A DNA stretch of 64,000 bases from Lysinibacillus mangiferihumi (GTDB lineage Bacteria > Bacillota > Bacilli > Bacillales_A > Planococcaceae): positions 42,872 through 106,871 of the forward strand of contig NZ_PYWM01000018.1 of the NCBI RefSeq assembly GCF_003049665.1. The letters are read 5' to 3'. The notes under the pieces were generated by a model. That model searched no databases, was not told where the DNA came from, and saw nothing but the letters and a program-made list of their open reading frames with translations. The translations under genes and the position numbers were made by a program. Shown here one piece after another: positions 63,952-64,000 of the stretch. Numbering within the stretch: position 1 is the first letter of the stretch; each line of letters opens with the position of its first letter.

Positions 63952-64000
63952 AATAGCCTGCCTTAAACAATTAACTATACATGTCCACAACCGTTGTTAT

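Larger units (their letters stand above)
60600..64000. mobile_element. Prophage or integrative element in radC, left end
   Basis: From the radC junction to the window edge: serine recombinase (minus), accessory protein (minus), LexA/S24-type repressor (minus), divergent control region, Cro-like protein and a small protein (plus). This is the lysogeny module order of temperate siphophages. The rest of the element is not visible, so phage versus other integrative element remains open. Confidence 0.75.

Noticed and set aside
1..64000. tRNA, rRNA and CRISPR arrays
   Set aside because: No cloverleaf-like or TTC-arm patterns, rRNA segments or regularly spaced 25-40 bp repeats were seen. The 21-bp array at 6712 is too short-period for CRISPR.

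Overview
The window looks like a chromosomal segment of a low-GC Gram-positive endospore former, most likely Lysinibacillus or a close relative in the Bacillaceae/Planococcaceae. The reasons are the AT-rich sequence, strong AGGAGG-type ribosome sites with frequent TTG starts, and Bacillus-like gene order (tig-clpX-lon-engB-hemAXCDBL-[spoVID position]-valS-folC-[spoIIB position]-maf-radC). A YjcZ-type sporulation peptide, YfmQ, YugN and YjfB homologues fit this. The genus is inferred from gene content and order; no database search was possible.

Layout. 1-6.6 kb is accessory: the start of a TPR gene, small hypotheticals, an HsmA-like membrane protein, YfmQ, a start-less gene remnant, a methyltransferase/putative endonuclease pair, a DUF4256 protein and a 56-residue YjcZ-like peptide. 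6.8-13.5 kb holds a peptide-type ABC importer with three odd features: the two ATPases are fused, both permeases carry long N-terminal extensions, and the lipoprotein solute-binding protein appears circularly permuted. 13.6-22.6 kb mixes small membrane, zinc-ribbon, SET-domain, YugN, Nudix and UspA proteins with a decayed ketoacyl synthase fused to a frameshifted PAS-GGDEF-EAL gene, a secreted SH3-like protein, a candidate secreted toxin with a small membrane partner, a 317-bp element with perfect 18-bp inverted ends, and a cold-shock gene behind a long leader hairpin. 22.7-26.6 kb (minus strand) is the qoxABCD quinol oxidase operon.

27-37 kb carries a DUF2785 protein, two hypotheticals, then protein quality control and ribosome assembly: trigger factor, ClpX, LonA and EngB. 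A YjfB peptide and three exported proteins (two with SLH domains, one of these with a von Willebrand A domain) sit between engB and hemA. 43.8-50.2 kb is the tetrapyrrole operon hemAXCDBL with a PerR-like box upstream and a strong terminator between hemA and hemX. Then follow a CoxG-like protein, a short SpoVID-position protein, a T-box riboswitch with valS, a class I cyclic-di-GMP riboswitch driving an unrecognised 133-residue protein, two tandem folC paralogues, a SpoIIB-like SPOR protein and maf.

At about 60.6 kb radC is cut after roughly 140 codons by a prophage-like element that runs off the window. Its leading end holds a large serine recombinase, an accessory protein, a LexA/S24-type repressor, a control region with four TTACGA-type operators between divergent promoters, a Cro-like helix-turn-helix protein and a small hypothetical.

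The observations most worth following are the permuted binding protein and its unusual transporter, the cyclic-di-GMP riboswitch gene, the toxin/immunity-like pair, the tandem folC genes, and the radC insertion.
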